Counted from the first letter of the stretch, positions 1 through 10,806 are shown. The stretch: 64,000 nucleotides of DNA from Deinococcus metallilatus (GCF_004758605.1 NZ_CP038512.1:1373501-1437500), one strand, 5' to 3'. The notes: generated by a model not told the origin, from the letters alone. Numbers and translations: made by a program.

Positions 1-329
<329 letters not shown>

Positions 330-405
330 GGCTGGCCTCCCGGGACTGAGGGTAGGCGGAAGGGGCGGGGCGGCATGTCCCCACGGTAGCGGACCGGCGG
401 CACCT

Positions 406-1107
<702 letters not shown>

Positions 1108-1189
1108 CGGCTTATTCTGTCAGGGTTCATGAAGTCGGGCTGATGGAGCGGGGGCCAGAGGAACCGGGGGAGAGCACCGGGCGGCGCAA

Positions 1190-1308
1190 AAAGACCCCTC
1201 ACCCAACCCTCCGCAAGCGGCTGTATCAGTCTCCCCACGGTGGAGGGCTTTCTGACCCCTCTACCGTGGGGAGAGGGGCCTCGCGCAGCGAGGGGGTGAG
1301 GGGTCTTT
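1190..1308. repeat. 119-bp palindromic intergenic element (CTGC/GCAG core family)
   Basis: Perfect 15-bp inverted termini (AAAGACCCCTCACCC at 1190-1204 and its complement at 1294-1308) enclose a second perfect 12-bp inverted pair (TCTCCCCACGGT at 1230-1241, complement at 1263-1274). The left arm carries CCGCAAGCGGCTGTATCAGT, which resembles the core of the elements at 20162, 21917, 50490 and 60940. It would fold into one long hairpin as RNA or single-stranded DNA. It lies between pspA and the lipoprotein gene, both on the minus strand. No open frame inside looks real. Confidence 0.75.
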
Positions 1309-1326
1309 GTCCGGGCGCGAGGCAGG

Positions 1327-1352
1327 AAAAAAGGGCGCTTTCACGCCCCTTT
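1327..1352 (-). terminator. Rho-independent terminator of pspA
   Basis: On the minus strand a GGGCG/CGCCC stem with a 6-nt loop is followed by six T residues, directly after the pspA stop codon. Confidence 0.8.
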
Positions 1353-1370
1353 CGCCTGATCCCTGCGGCT

Positions 1371-2051
<681 letters not shown>

Positions 2052-2211
2052 GGGTGTTCCTCCTTGCGACCATGATTACGCAGCGACTCCCCCCCCGGTT
2101 CCCGCCCGCCCGAACCTGAAGGCCAGCTAAAGATGCCGGGGAGGGCGCCGAACGGCTGGAGAGGAAGGGCCCACGCTCGGCCCTTCCCCTCTCCCGGCTG
2201 ACTGCTCTCCG

Positions 2212-3048
2212 TCAGAACACGATGGGCCGCAGCCCCACGCTCGCCGTCCCGCAGGCGACCGTCACGTTGTTCCCCGACGGGGCCGGGGTCAGGGTGCAGC
2301 CCAGCGCGCGCAGGCCCGCCAGCGGGAAGATCAGGTTCTGGCCGTCGCTGGCCGGGACCAGCGGCAGTTCCACGCTGCCGCTCCCGAGCTGCGCGGTCTT
2401 CTGCCCGACCGTGACCGTCAGCGGCGACTCGCCGCCGCGCGTCAGGCGGTACTTGCCGCCGCCGAGGGACGTGACGTTCACCACGCCCACCAGATCGCTG
2501 CCCAGCACGTAGGCCTGACCCTTCACGACGCCTGCCGGGGTGGCCGGACGGGCGGCAGCTTGCGCGGCCGGGGCCTGGGCGGCAGGCGCCTGGGCTGTAT
2601 CCACCACCAGCAGCGTTTCCCGCTCGGTCAGCGGCGCCATCAGCACGAACGCGCCCAGCGGGCCGCCCGGGGTGCCGGACACCAGCAGCGAGCTGGCCTG
2701 GCCGCTGCTGGAGGTCTTCCAGTCGCCCAGCGCGCGCGCGCCCAGTCTGCCCCGCACCAGGGGACGCAGGCTGGCGGGCGTGTTCTGCACGTACAGGCAC
2801 ACCGCCGCGGCACTCACCTTCAGCGTCTTGGGGCAGGCCACGATCTGGCCCTTGACCGTGCCGCTGATCTCCACGGCCACGCTGCTGACCGTGCGCGCCG
2901 TGTTGGCCGCGACGGGCGTGGTCGTGGCCGGACGGGCCGGAGCCGCAGGAGTGGTCGCGGGAGTGGTCGTGCCCTGCGCGCCTGCCACGCCCAGGAACCC
3001 GGTCAGCAACAGGCCCGCCACGCGAACCGCCTTCGAAACTTGACGCAT
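2212..3048 (-). CDS. Secreted protein, possible copper-amine-oxidase-like stalk domain
   Basis: The 278-residue product starts MRQVSKAVRVAGLLLTGFLG with a signal peptide likely cleaved after VAGAQ. A Thr/Pro/Ala-rich linker follows (TTTPATTPAAPARPATTTP), then a domain with two cysteines (IVACPKTL, AAVCLYVQ), an Ala/Pro linker near residues 150-170, and a C-terminal beta domain. That last domain loosely resembles the stalk repeat of copper-amine-oxidase-like surface proteins (VKGQAYVLGSDLVG, LIFPLAGLRALGCTL, NNVTVACG). The ATG at 3048 is chosen over the one at 3057 because TACCAT (complement of 3056-3061) lies exactly 7 nt before it. Function is unknown; envelope location is inferred. Confidence 0.75.
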   Translation of the reverse strand: MRQVSKAVRVAGLLLTGFLGVAGAQGTTTPATTPAAPARPATTTPVAANTARTVSSVAVEISGTVKGQIVACPKTLKVSAAAVCLYVQNTPASLRPLVRGRLGARALGDWKTSSSGQASSLLVSGTPGGPLGAFVLMAPLTERETLLVVDTAQAPAAQAPAAQAAARPATPAGVVKGQAYVLGSDLVGVVNVTSLGGGKYRLTRGGESPLTVTVGQKTAQLGSGSVELPLVPASDGQNLIFPLAGLRALGCTLTPAPSGNNVTVACGTASVGLRPIVF

Positions 3049-3055
3049 GGCCAGC

Positions 3056-3061
3056 ATGGTA
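3056..3061 (-). promoter_or_regulatory. -10 element, leaderless start of the secreted protein gene
   Basis: TACCAT, 7 nt before the ATG at 3048. A TTGACG hexamer lies upstream at 3077-3082 with a short 15-bp spacer. Confidence 0.5.
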
Positions 3062-3165
3062 CCTGCCGCGTATGAGCGTCAACTTTGAGCGGCACATGAA
3101 GTGGTCAGATTCCTCATCACCCGCCGAAATGCGAGCCTGGGGAAGTTTGGGGGCGGGGGGTCGGG

Positions 3166-3171
3166 TAGACT
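3166..3171 (+). promoter_or_regulatory. -10 element deciding the GTG start of the PIN/TRAM gene
   Basis: TAGACT is followed by 7 nt and then GTG at 3179. The transcript would be leaderless. An upstream in-frame ATG at 3101 would lie before the promoter. Confidence 0.6.
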
Positions 3172-3178
3172 CGGGAGC

Positions 3179-4207
3179 GTGCTTGCCTTTCGGCTTTTCA
3201 TCATGCTGCTCGGCCTGCTCCTGGGGTGGGCGGCGGGCCACGCGCTGGCCGCCGGGATGAGCGACCCGGAGCTGGGGCGGGTCAACACCCTCAGCCTGAT
3301 GCTGGCGGGCGCCCTGGCCGCGCTGCTCCTCGCCCCGCGCGCCGAACGCCTGGCCGCCCAGAGCCTCGCCCGCTTTCGCCGCTGGTACGCCGGTCTTTCG
3401 CCCCGCACGGTCGCGGCGGCCACCTGCGGCCTGATCGTCGCGCTCTTGCTCAGCGTGCTGCTGGGCAACCTGCTGCGCGGCGTGCCCTTCTACACCTGGA
3501 TCGGGAGCGTCGTGGTGACGCTGGTGCTGGCGGCCTTTTTCGTCTCCTTCGCCGTCCGGCACGCCGAGGCCTTCGGGCTGCTCGCCTTTCCGCAGGTGCG
3601 CCGCCAGCCGGGCAGCAAGCTGCTGGACAGCAACGTGCTGATCGACGGGCGCATTCTGGAATTGAGCCGCAGCGGCTTTCTGGAGGGCGAACTGGTCGTG
3701 CCCGGCTTCGTGCTGCGCGAGCTTCAGGTGCTGGCCGACCACTCGGACCCGCAGAAGCGCACGCGCGGCAAGCGCGGCCTGAACGTGCTGGAGGAGCTGC
3801 GCCAGGTGCGCCCCCTGCGGATCGAGGACTGGGACGACCCACAGCTCCCCAACGTGGACGACAAGCTGGTGCGTCTGGCCCGCGAAACCGGCGGCAAGCT
3901 GCTCACCAATGACGGCAACCTGGGCAAGATCGCCCGGTTGCACGGCCTGGAAGTCCTGAGCCTGCACGCCCTCGCCGTCGCGCTGCGGCCCCAGGTCCAG
4001 GCCGGGGACCGCCTCACCATCACCGTCACCAAGAGCGGCCAGCAGCAGGGCCAGGGCGTCGGCTACCTCGAAGACGGCACCATGGTCGTCGTCGAGGACG
4101 GCCTGAAGTTCCGGGGCAAGGCGACGCGCGTTCTGGTGGTCAACAACGTGCAGACGAACGTGGGCCGCATGATTTTTGCGAAGGTGGAGAAAAGCGACGC
4201 GGCGTGA
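3179..4207 (+). CDS. Membrane-anchored PIN and TRAM domain protein (YacL-type)
   Basis: The 342-residue product begins with four hydrophobic segments (about residues 3-25, 40-60, 80-102 and 108-130). A PIN nuclease domain follows: LLDSNVLIDGRILELSRSGF carries the first acidic residues, ELQVLADHSDPQKRTRGKRG the next, and LLTNDGNLGKIA the C-terminal Asp. A TRAM RNA-binding domain then covers roughly residues 270-335 (GVGYLEDGTMVVVEDG, GRMIFAK). The order TM-PIN-TRAM matches Bacillus YacL and Thermus homologues, which are presumed membrane-tethered RNases. The active-site acids look intact. It is monocistronic and ends in a heptad-repeat array. The GTG start is set by the -10 at 3166. Confidence 0.9.
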   Translation: MLAFRLFIMLLGLLLGWAAGHALAAGMSDPELGRVNTLSLMLAGALAALLLAPRAERLAAQSLARFRRWYAGLSPRTVAAATCGLIVALLLSVLLGNLLRGVPFYTWIGSVVVTLVLAAFFVSFAVRHAEAFGLLAFPQVRRQPGSKLLDSNVLIDGRILELSRSGFLEGELVVPGFVLRELQVLADHSDPQKRTRGKRGLNVLEELRQVRPLRIEDWDDPQLPNVDDKLVRLARETGGKLLTNDGNLGKIARLHGLEVLSLHALAVALRPQVQAGDRLTITVTKSGQQQGQGVGYLEDGTMVVVEDGLKFRGKATRVLVVNNVQTNVGRMIFAKVEKSDAA

Positions 4208-4299
4208 GGGAAGAGGGGTTAGGCGTTAGGGAGAGGGAGGGTCTGAGCTAATGCCCCTTTCCCCTAACACCTGACGCCTAAACCCTGCCCCTTGACCCT
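4205..4299. repeat. Facing 7-bp-period arrays (locus H1)
   Basis: Left array from 4205: units TGAGGGA, AGAGGGG, TTAGGCG, TTAGGGA. Right array from 4265: TAACACC, TGACGCC, TAAACCC, TGCCCCT, TGACCCT. Units are degenerate but phased exactly every 7 bp, and the two arrays are roughly complementary. The left array overlaps the stop codon of the PIN/TRAM gene and the right one forms the -35 of the merR promoter. Confidence 0.7.
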
Positions 4300-4322
4300 C
4301 ACGTAACGTCCGGTTCTACCGT
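4292..4322 (+). promoter_or_regulatory. MerR-type promoter with long spacer and operator dyad
   Basis: TTGACC (4292-4297), a 19-bp spacer, then TACCGT (4317-4322). Spacers of 19-20 bp are the hallmark of promoters activated by MerR-family proteins. The spacer contains an imperfect dyad, CCTCACGT (4297-4304) against ACGTCCGG (4306-4313), matching at 6 of 8 positions, where the regulator would bind. This implies autoregulation by the gene that follows. Confidence 0.75.
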
Positions 4323-4340
4323 ATCTGACAGGAGGGCAGC

Positions 4341-5078
4341 GTGAAGCTCAGGATCGGAGAACTCGCGCGGCGCACCAGCCTGACGGTCAGGACGCTGCGG
4401 CATTACGACCAGATCGGGCTGCTGACGCCCGCCGGGCGCACCGAGGCCGAGCATCGCCTGTACTCCGAAACCGACCTGCGGACCTTGCAGCAAATCCAGA
4501 GCCTCAAGGCCATCGGGCTGCCGCTGGGGCAGATCAGGGCCGCCTTGCAAGACCCGGACCATGACCCCCAGCGGGTGATCGCGGAGCATATCCGGATGCT
4601 GGAGGAGCAGATGGAGCGGCAGCGGGCGCTGCTGGACCGGCTGAAACGGCTGGACGTGCGCGGGGCGAGCTGGTCAGAACTCACGGAGGTGATCGGGATG
4701 AGCGAGAAGGTGGACAGGATGCTGGAAACGGCCCGCCGCGTCGGAGAACAGCCCAAGTTCGACGATGAGCAGGCGGCGTACATAGAGCAGCGGCGGCAGG
4801 AGGTGGGTGAGGCGCGCCTCCGGGAAGTCGAGCAGGAATGGCCGGGGCTGATGGCCGAGGTGCTGCGCGAGATGGAAGCGGGCACGCCGCCCTCGGACCC
4901 GCGTGTGCTGACACTGGCCCGCCGTTGGCAAGGTCTGGTGGCGGAGTTCACCGGCGGTCGTCAGGACATCGGCTCCACGCTCAACCGCTCCTATCAGCAG
5001 CACATGACGCCGGAGATGCAGACGATGTGGGCCTACGTGGGCGAGGCGATGAAGGCGCTGGACGGGTCGAAGCAGTAA
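4341..5078 (+). CDS. MerR-family regulator with TipAS-like effector domain
   Basis: The 245-residue product opens with a complete MerR winged-helix domain (IGELARRTSLTVRTLRHYDQ, IGLLTPAGRTEAEHRLYSE, LRTLQQIQSLKAIGLPLGQI). A dimerisation coiled coil (HIRMLEEQMERQRALLDRLK) follows, then a C-terminal helical domain of TipAS type (QEWPGLMAEVLREMEAGTPP, ARRWQGLVAEFTGG, MTPEMQTMWAYVGEAMKALD). TipAS domains bind diverse drugs and thiopeptides, sometimes covalently through a cysteine. I see no cysteine in this protein, so a covalent thiopeptide mechanism is unlikely. The GTG start has a strong SD (AGGAGGG at 4330-4336). No efflux gene is next to it, so its targets beyond itself are unknown. Confidence 0.9.
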   Translation: MKLRIGELARRTSLTVRTLRHYDQIGLLTPAGRTEAEHRLYSETDLRTLQQIQSLKAIGLPLGQIRAALQDPDHDPQRVIAEHIRMLEEQMERQRALLDRLKRLDVRGASWSELTEVIGMSEKVDRMLETARRVGEQPKFDDEQAAYIEQRRQEVGEARLREVEQEWPGLMAEVLREMEAGTPPSDPRVLTLARRWQGLVAEFTGGRQDIGSTLNRSYQQHMTPEMQTMWAYVGEAMKALDGSKQ

Positions 5079-5085
5079 GCCACGG

Positions 5086-5126
5086 AAAGCCGCCCCGGAA
5101 TGCCAACAAGGCTCCGGGGCGGCTTC
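5086..5126. terminator. Bidirectional terminator between merR and carboxynorspermidine synthase
   Basis: A perfect 11-bp stem (GCCGCCCCGGA at 5089-5099, complement at 5113-5123) lies between two convergent stop codons, with AAA on the left and TTCT on the right. Confidence 0.75.
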
Positions 5127-5137
5127 TCGCGCTTCAC

Positions 5138-6355
<1,218 letters not shown>

Positions 6356-6429
6356 ACCGGGGGCAGTGTACCCTGCTTCTTCCTGGGGGCTGGGTCATGC
6401 CCGCGTCAGCTTCGCGGCGCACCATAAAA

Positions 6430-6502
6430 GGCGAGCGGTCATCTGGTCCCGCTCGCCCTGCCGGGCCGCGCCTTCCTCCCTCCTCCAGGGCGCGGCCCGC
6501 CC
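6430..6502. repeat. Two adjacent hairpins in a divergent intergenic region
   Basis: GGCGAGCGG pairs with CCGCTCGCC (about 6430-6456), followed by a GC-rich stem pairing GCCGGGCCGCGCC with its near complement up to 6502. They lie between divergent genes, so a terminator role is not required. Function unknown. Confidence 0.45.
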
Positions 6503-6539
6503 TTTGCCGGGGGCGCCTTGCCGGGGCGAGCGAGTGCGC

Positions 6540-6545
6540 TAGCCT
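6540..6545 (+). promoter_or_regulatory. -10 element, leaderless start at 6554
   Basis: TAGCCT, 8 nt before the ATG at 6554. It decides this start over an in-frame ATG at 6518. Confidence 0.6.
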
Positions 6546-6553
6546 CCCCCCGT

Positions 6554-6832
6554 ATGCGGACCTTCCTGTTGATCCTGCTCGCCTTTGTCGCGGGCGTCAT
6601 GGTGCTGGTCGCGGCCTTTTCCTGGCAGGGCCGCGCCGCCCGCGAGTACGGGCGCGAGGCGGTGCAGGCCGCGCAGCGGGCCGGACTGAGCGCCCCCGAA
6701 CGCCTCTGCACCGACCTCCTGAACCGCAAGCCGCCCGCTGGGGTTCAGAGCTGTGTGGTGAGGGCGGAGGACGGGCAACTCTCCGCCGTCGTGACGCTGG
6801 AGGGGGGGCGGGCGTTTAGGGTCGTTCCCTGA
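6554..6832 (+). CDS. Small single-pass membrane protein, unknown
   Basis: The 92-residue product has one N-terminal transmembrane or uncleaved signal segment (MRTFLLILLAFVAGVMVLVA), then a soluble domain with two cysteines (ERLCTDLLNRKP, VQSCVVRAEDGQ). The cysteines could form a disulfide if the domain faces outward. The C-terminus ends in a short beta hairpin (LSAVVTLEGGRAFRVVP). The family is not recognised. It is convergent with the next gene, with a 6-nt gap. Confidence 0.7.
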   Translation: MRTFLLILLAFVAGVMVLVAAFSWQGRAAREYGREAVQAAQRAGLSAPERLCTDLLNRKPPAGVQSCVVRAEDGQLSAVVTLEGGRAFRVVP

Positions 6833-6838
6833 AGGTTC

Positions 6839-7246
6839 CTACTTGCGGTTGCTCTTGCTGAACGTGTCCGCAGGGGTCGGAGCGTTGACGGCGTCTTCCA
6901 ACGCCTGGACGACTTGGGCGACGGGCAGCGTGAAGACGCCCGCCTCACCCCGCTCGTAAGCGGCGCGCCACTCCTCGTAGCCGCCTCCGTCGTCGCTTGG
7001 GGTAGCGTTCTGCTCCAGCAGGTCCGTCACACTCTGCTGGACCGCCTCCTCACTGATGGGCATGTGCCCGAGGTCTGTCTGAAGGCCGCTCGCCGTGAAC
7101 GGGTTTCGCAGCCGTAGCCCCTGGAGTTGAATGTGCAGGACGGGCAGATCGCCCAGTGCCTCGCGGCGCAGGATGAGCAACGTGGAATCCTCCTCACCGG
7201 GACGGGTATGGTAGGCCCAGCGTTGACCGGGAGTGAAGTCAGGCAT
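6839..7246 (-). CDS. Hypothetical cytosolic protein
   Basis: A 135-residue soluble protein beginning MPDFTPGQRWAYHTRPGEED, with a beta-rich first half (STLLILRREALGDLPVLHIQ) and an acidic helical second half (SVTDLLEQNATPSDDGGGYE, FTLPVAQVVQALEDAVNAP). There is no signal peptide or recognised motif. The -10 TAGGCT (complement of 7253-7258) lies 6 nt before the ATG, so it is probably leaderless. Confidence 0.65.
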   Translation of the reverse strand: MPDFTPGQRWAYHTRPGEEDSTLLILRREALGDLPVLHIQLQGLRLRNPFTASGLQTDLGHMPISEEAVQQSVTDLLEQNATPSDDGGGYEEWRAAYERGEAGVFTLPVAQVVQALEDAVNAPTPADTFSKSNRK

Positions 7247-7337
7247 GTGCCCAGCCTAACGGCGGAAGTGGCCGGAACCATCGGCCATGTGGCCCACCTG
7301 TCTTGCCTCGTGCAGAGCCTCCCACTCTTCCGGGCGC

Positions 7338-7343
7338 TAGCCT
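7338..7343 (+). promoter_or_regulatory. -10 element of aroA, leaderless
   Basis: TAGCCT followed by six C/A residues and the ATG at 7350. Confidence 0.65.
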
Positions 7344-7349
7344 CCCCCC

Positions 7350-8672
7350 ATGACTGACGGCCTGCCCGAGCGTTTCGATGTCCTGGTCCACCCGGCCTCC
7401 GAACTCCGGGGCGAACGGCGCGCGCAGCCGAGCAAGAACTACACCACCCGGTATCTCCTCGCGGCGGCGCTGGCCGAGGGGGAGACGCGCGTAGTGGGCG
7501 CCGCGACCAGCGAGGACGCGGAAGCTCTGGTCCGTTGCCTGCGGGACTGGGGCGCGGGTGTGGAACGGGTGGGCGAAGACGTGGTGGTGCGCGGCTTCGG
7601 GGCGCATCCGCGCGCGGGCGTGACGCTCAATCCCGGCAACGCGGGGGCGGTCGCGCGCTTCCTGATGGGCGTGGCGGCCCTGACCACGGAGACGACCTTT
7701 GTCACCGACTACGCCGAATCGCTGGGCAGGCGGCCCCAGGGGGACCTGCTCGCGGCGCTGGAACGGCTCGGCGCGCGGGTGAGCAGCAACGGCGGACGGC
7801 TGCCCATCACCATCGGCGGCCCGGTGCGGGGGGGGCGGGTGGAGGTGTCGGCGGAGAGGTCGAGCCAGTACGCCAGCGCATTGATGTTCCTCGCGCCGCT
7901 GCTGCAAGAGGGCCTCGACCTGCGGCTGACGGGCGAGATCAAGAGCCATGCGCCGCTGCGGCAGACGCTCGACACGCTCGCCGCGTTCGGCATCCGGGCC
8001 ACCGCCAGCGCCGACCTCACCCGCATCACCATTCCCGGCGGGCAGGCGTACCGGGCGGGCCGGGTGCTGGTGCCGGGGGACTATCCGGGGAGCGCGGCCC
8101 TGCTGGCTGCCGCCGCCCTTCTCCCCGGCGAGGTGACGGTGACGAACTTGCGGGCGGACGACCTCCAGGGCGAGCGCGAGGCCGTGGACGTGCTGCGCGC
8201 GATGGGCGCCGACCTCGTGCGCGAGGGGGACCGGGTGACGGTGCGCGGGGGAAAGCCCCTCCACGCTGTCACGCGCGACGGGGACGGCTTCACCGACGCG
8301 GTGCAGGCTCTCACCGCCGCCGCCGCCTTTGCTCACGGCACGACCACCTGGGAGAACGTGGCGACGCTGCGGCTCAAGGAATGCGACCGCATCAGCGACA
8401 CGCGGCGCGAACTGGAACGGCTGGGGCTGAAGGCGAGCGAGACGGAAGGGAGCCTCAGCGTCACGGGGACCGAACGGCTGGCGGGGGGCGTCACCGTGGG
8501 CGGGCACGGCGACCACCGCATGATCATGCTGCTGACGCTGCTGGGCCTCAGGGCCGACGCGCCCATCCGCATCACCGGCGCGCACCACATCCGCAAGAGC
8601 TATCCGTCGTTTTTCCGGCACCTGGAGGGGCTGGGCGCGCGGTTCGAGTATCTGGCGACGGACGCGCCCTGA
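7350..8672 (+). CDS. aroA: 3-phosphoshikimate 1-carboxyvinyltransferase (EPSP synthase)
   Basis: A 440-residue protein with the two-domain inside-out barrel of EPSP synthases. It transfers the enolpyruvyl group of PEP to shikimate 3-phosphate, the sixth step of the shikimate pathway. Visible motifs are AQPSKNYTTRYLLAAAL (the phosphate-binding PSKS-like loop, here with Asn), NPGNAGAVARFLMG (PEP-binding segment), GDYPGSAALLAAAALLPGE, RLKECDRISDTRRELERLG, GHGDHRMIMLLTLLGL and KSYPSFFRHLEGLGA. Length is normal. It is monocistronic, with trpBA and tyrA of the downstream branches elsewhere in the window. Confidence 0.96.
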   Translation: MTDGLPERFDVLVHPASELRGERRAQPSKNYTTRYLLAAALAEGETRVVGAATSEDAEALVRCLRDWGAGVERVGEDVVVRGFGAHPRAGVTLNPGNAGAVARFLMGVAALTTETTFVTDYAESLGRRPQGDLLAALERLGARVSSNGGRLPITIGGPVRGGRVEVSAERSSQYASALMFLAPLLQEGLDLRLTGEIKSHAPLRQTLDTLAAFGIRATASADLTRITIPGGQAYRAGRVLVPGDYPGSAALLAAAALLPGEVTVTNLRADDLQGEREAVDVLRAMGADLVREGDRVTVRGGKPLHAVTRDGDGFTDAVQALTAAAAFAHGTTTWENVATLRLKECDRISDTRRELERLGLKASETEGSLSVTGTERLAGGVTVGGHGDHRMIMLLTLLGLRADAPIRITGAHHIRKSYPSFFRHLEGLGARFEYLATDAP

Positions 8673-8748
8673 AGAGCGTGGGCTGGGGCGCTTCTGACCT
8701 TTACTTCCCTCCCCGCGCCCTCTCACGCCTGCGTGGTCTGCTGGCCTC

Positions 8749-9840
8749 ATGCTGAAAAGAATGCTGGTGGCGGGTGCGCTGGCCCTCGCCGCGTCCGCTG
8801 GCGCGCAGACGCCCGACCTGAAAGCACCGGACGGCTTCAAGGTGACGGTGTTTTCCGAGGGGTTCAAGCAGCCGCGCTTTATGGCCGTTGCGCCCAACGG
8901 GGACGTGTTCGTGAGCGATCCGGGCGCCGGGACCGTCACGGTGCTGCCCGATCAGAACAAGAACGGCGTGGCGGACGGCAAGACCGTCTTTGCCTCTGGC
9001 CTGAACCGCCCGCACGGCCTCGCCTTCCACGACGGCTTCCTGTACGTGGCGAACACGGACGGCGTGGTGCGCTTCGCCTACCAGCCGGGGCAGAGGGAGG
9101 CGAGTGGCGCGCCGCAGAAGCTGCTCAGCCTGCCCAGCGGCGGCGGGCACTGGACGCGCACGGTGGTCTTCGGGCCGGACGGCAAGATGTATGTGGCGAC
9201 CGGTTCTTCCTGCAACGTCTGCGAGGAGAGCAACAGCCACCGCGCCTCGGTGTGGGTCTACGACGCGGACGGCACCAACGGCAAGCCCTACGCGACCGGG
9301 CTGCGGAATCCGGTAGGTCTGGAGTGGTATGGCGGCACCCTCTACGCCACCAACAACGGGCGTGACATGCTGGGTGACAACCTCCCGCCCGAAGGCTTCT
9401 ACAAGCTGAGGGCGGGCGGCTTCTACGGCTGGCCGTACTGCTACACGACCGAAGCCGGGCAGCCGCAGGTCTGGGACAAGGACTTCGGGAAGAAGAGTGC
9501 GGCGGTCTGCCAGGATGCCATCCCCGCCTTCGCCCTGACCACCGCGCACGCGGCGCCGCTGGGCCTGGCCTTTTACGACGGCAAGACTTTTCCCGACAAG
9601 TACCGCGGTCAGATGTTCGCCGCGCTGCACGGCTCGTGGAACCGCAGCACCAAGAGCGGCTACAAGGTGGTGACCGTCAACCCCGAAACGGGCCAGGTCG
9701 CGGACTTCCTGACCGGCTTCCTGAGCGGGCAACGGACGCTGGGCCGCCCCGTTGACCTCGTGGTGGCCCAGGACGGCGCGCTGCTACTGACGGACGACGA
9801 CACGGGGCGCATCTGGCGGATTCAGTACATGGGGAAGTAG
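8749..9840 (+). CDS. Secreted PQQ-dependent-type sugar (sorbosone/glucose) dehydrogenase-like protein
   Basis: The 363-residue product has a signal peptide ending near ASAGAQ, then a six-bladed propeller of the glucose/sorbosone dehydrogenase family. Motifs include QPRFMAVAPNGDVFVSDPGA, SGLNRPHGLAFHDGFLYVAN, GGHWTRTVVFGPDGKMYVAT, GLRNPVGLEWYGGTLYATNN and GRPVDLVVAQDGALLLTDDD. Four cysteines (CNVCEE, YCYT, AVCQD) could form disulfides. Family members oxidise sugars in the periplasm, but substrate and PQQ use cannot be inferred reliably here. No clear TANNNT box precedes the ATG. A heptad-repeat array starts at its stop codon. Confidence 0.88.
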   Translation: MLKRMLVAGALALAASAGAQTPDLKAPDGFKVTVFSEGFKQPRFMAVAPNGDVFVSDPGAGTVTVLPDQNKNGVADGKTVFASGLNRPHGLAFHDGFLYVANTDGVVRFAYQPGQREASGAPQKLLSLPSGGGHWTRTVVFGPDGKMYVATGSSCNVCEESNSHRASVWVYDADGTNGKPYATGLRNPVGLEWYGGTLYATNNGRDMLGDNLPPEGFYKLRAGGFYGWPYCYTTEAGQPQVWDKDFGKKSAAVCQDAIPAFALTTAHAAPLGLAFYDGKTFPDKYRGQMFAALHGSWNRSTKSGYKVVTVNPETGQVADFLTGFLSGQRTLGRPVDLVVAQDGALLLTDDDTGRIWRIQYMGK

Positions 9841-9928
9841 GGGTTAGGGATGAGGGGTGAGGAGCCAGAGCATTCGCCCAGGCTCTCCTCTTTCCTAACG
9901 CCTGACTCCCAATACCTAACCCCTTCCC
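9838..9928. repeat. Facing 7-bp-period arrays (locus H2)
   Basis: Left units TAGGGGT, TAGGGAT, GAGGGGT, GAGGAGC, CAGAGCA from 9838. Right units CCTCTTT, CCTAACG, CCTGACT, CCCAATA, CCTAACC, CCTTCCC from 9887. Phasing is exactly 7 bp in both arms. The left arm begins on the stop codon of the sugar dehydrogenase, and the right arm ends 3 bp before the -10 of the nitroreductase gene. Confidence 0.75.
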
Positions 9929-9931
9929 GCG

Positions 9932-9937
9932 TATCCT
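9932..9937 (+). promoter_or_regulatory. -10 element, leaderless nitroreductase start
   Basis: TATCCT, 7 nt before the ATG at 9945. Confidence 0.6.
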
Positions 9938-9944
9938 GCCCCGC

Positions 9945-10742
9945 ATGACCGCTGACCCGCTGACCCGCCCGACCCGCACGCCCAAGGAAGTCCGGGCCTT
10001 TTACGACACGCACCGTACCGTTCGCCACTACGTCACCCAGGCGGACGGCTCGCCGTTGCCGCTGCCCGAAGAGCATCTGGACGCCATTCTGCACGCGGCC
10101 CAGCGCGCCCCCACCGACGCGACCGCGCAGCTTTACTCGTTTATCCGGCTGGTGAGCCCGGAAGTCCGCGCCCGCGTGGCCGAACTCACCACGAATGCCC
10201 ACATCGCCACCGCTTCCGAGGCGTTCGTGGTCTGCCTGGACGTGCGGCGGGTGGGCCGGGTGCTGGAGGTGGCGGGGCAGGGCGTGGGGCACTGGCCCGC
10301 CATCGCCGTGCATTTCGGCATCGGGGACGCGGTGCTGGCGGGGCAGAACCTGCTGACCGCCGCCGAGATGCTGGGCTATCAGGGCTGCTGGATCGGCGGC
10401 GTGCTGAACGGGCTGGAAGGCATCCTCGACGTGCTGGACCTGCCCGCCGGGGTGCTGCCCTTCGCGGCCCTCACCCTCGGCCTGCCCGCCGAGGAACCGC
10501 CGCTGCGCCCGCGTCTGCCCCGTCCCTTGGTCGTCCACGAGGACCGTTACCGGGACGGCACGGAGGAGGAACTGCGCCAGGGCATCGAGGTGATGAACCC
10601 CATTGCGGCGCGGCGGGGCCAGCCGGGGGACTGGGTGCGGTTGCTGCGGGCCTACTTCGCGCCTGGGGGCAGCATGGAGAAACGCGAGCCGGGTCTGGTG
10701 GCGGCGCTGAAACGGCAGGGGTTGTGGGCGGGGGGGGAGTAG
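9945..10742 (+). CDS. NfsA/FRP-type FMN nitroreductase
   Basis: A 265-residue nitroreductase-superfamily protein. FYDTHRTVRHYV is the FMN phosphate-contact region, and HLDAILHAAQRAPTDATAQL matches the conserved helix. DAVLAGQNLLTAAEMLGYQG and CWIGGVLNGLEGILDVLDLP match the cofactor-binding second half. LPFAALTLGLPAEEPPLRPR is the characteristic C-terminal GxPAE-like motif. Such enzymes reduce nitroaromatics, quinones or flavins with NAD(P)H. The true substrate is unknown. It is monocistronic. Confidence 0.9.
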   Translation: MTADPLTRPTRTPKEVRAFYDTHRTVRHYVTQADGSPLPLPEEHLDAILHAAQRAPTDATAQLYSFIRLVSPEVRARVAELTTNAHIATASEAFVVCLDVRRVGRVLEVAGQGVGHWPAIAVHFGIGDAVLAGQNLLTAAEMLGYQGCWIGGVLNGLEGILDVLDLPAGVLPFAALTLGLPAEEPPLRPRLPRPLVVHEDRYRDGTEEELRQGIEVMNPIAARRGQPGDWVRLLRAYFAPGGSMEKREPGLVAALKRQGLWAGGE

Positions 10743-10806
10743 AGGAGGCGACAATCTGAACGCGGGGACCAGGCGCGGAACTGGACCGGCACCCGCGCCA
10801 AAGCGT

